Shown piece by piece: positions 58,372-58,415 of a DNA stretch of 58,415 bases; the stretch's first letter is position 1; the number at the start of each line of letters is the position of its first letter. A program made the position numbers and the translations under genes. The stretch is from an uncultured bacterium (lineage in GTDB: Bacteria; Verrucomicrobiota; Lentisphaeria; Victivallales; UBA1829), in contig URKJ01000030.1 in assembly GCA_900548385.1 (NCBI GenBank), forward strand, positions 1 through 58,415. Reading direction: 5' to 3'. The notes under the pieces were generated by a model that ran no database searches, had not been told where the DNA came from, and worked only from the letters and a program-made list of their open reading frames with translations.

Positions 58372-58415
58372 CTGTCTCTTATACACATCTGACGCTGCCG
58401 ACGACTTAATAGGTG
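58372..58415 (+). other. Illumina Nextera adapter plus i5 index, not genomic
   Basis: CTGTCTCTTATACACATCT and the following GACGCTGCCGACGA are the Nextera transposon end and read-2 side adapter. The next eight bases CTTAATAG are the reverse complement of index S518 as I recall it, and GTG begins the next adapter part. The contig end is an untrimmed library artefact. Confidence 0.97.

Overview
The window looks like a chromosomal contig of a gut-type Lentisphaerota bacterium close to Victivallis. Four short class III-like pseudopilins with a C-terminal H-X9-DG motif are interleaved with secreted glycosidases and LacI, GntR, DeoR or AraC regulators, which is typical of that phylum. The assignment is an inference from gene content. 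The last 44 bases are not genomic: they read as an Illumina Nextera adapter plus an i5 index, so the contig ends at about 58371.

Layout. 1-1015: an AT-rich end with a truncated unknown gene, a 42-bp near-palindrome and a tRNA-Ser-like 3' scrap. 1016-4559: methyltransferase, DNA alkyl repair protein, secreted alpha/beta hydrolase and lipoprotein. 4686-13120: a four-gene minus-strand operon (dehydrogenase fused to a GDPD domain, PfkB kinase, pseudopilin, large GH-A glycosidase) divergent from a DeoR regulator. 13190-18749: GH39-like enzyme, pseudopilin and GH-A enzyme divergent from a LacI regulator. 18781-21500: AlkA-type glycosylase and a five-repeat PPC-like protein. 21561-24306: GH127-like enzyme and AraC regulator. 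24330-30568: GntR/LacI hybrid regulator, pseudopilin and two GH-A enzymes. 30962-33675: four-domain sulfur/CoA-disulfide reductase with an ArsR repressor. 33833-36195: hisD-hisC. 36254-37849: nitrilase-GDPD fusion. 38092-42108: GntR/LacI regulator, pseudopilin and GH50-like enzyme. 42113-46582: ROK kinase, GH2 beta-mannosidase and divergent LacI. 46630-46707: tRNA-Pro(CGG).

From about 46.7 kb to the end lies a mobile, prophage-like element. Its minus strand carries a module of sigma-like factor, small ORF, frameshifted DUF2924, serine recombinase and HTH protein. Next comes a QueC-like PP-loop enzyme paired with a protein that starts Met-Gly, both downstream of an XRE repressor. Across a compact switch region the plus strand carries a phage-type recombination operon: RecE-like nuclease, Sak4-like ATPase, NrdD-like microprotein, DUF669, RusA and a helicase cut by the contig end.

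How it fits together. The carbohydrate part consists of self-contained modules, each with its own regulator, a pseudopilin directly upstream of a glycosidase, and sometimes cytoplasmic sugar-phosphate enzymes. The QueC-like/Met-Gly pair resembles the QatC/QatB half of the Qat anti-phage system but lacks the ATPase and TatD partners nearby. Because it sits downstream of the repressor it is probably expressed in the integrated state, as expected of prophage-borne superinfection immunity. This is the best candidate for an undescribed system here.
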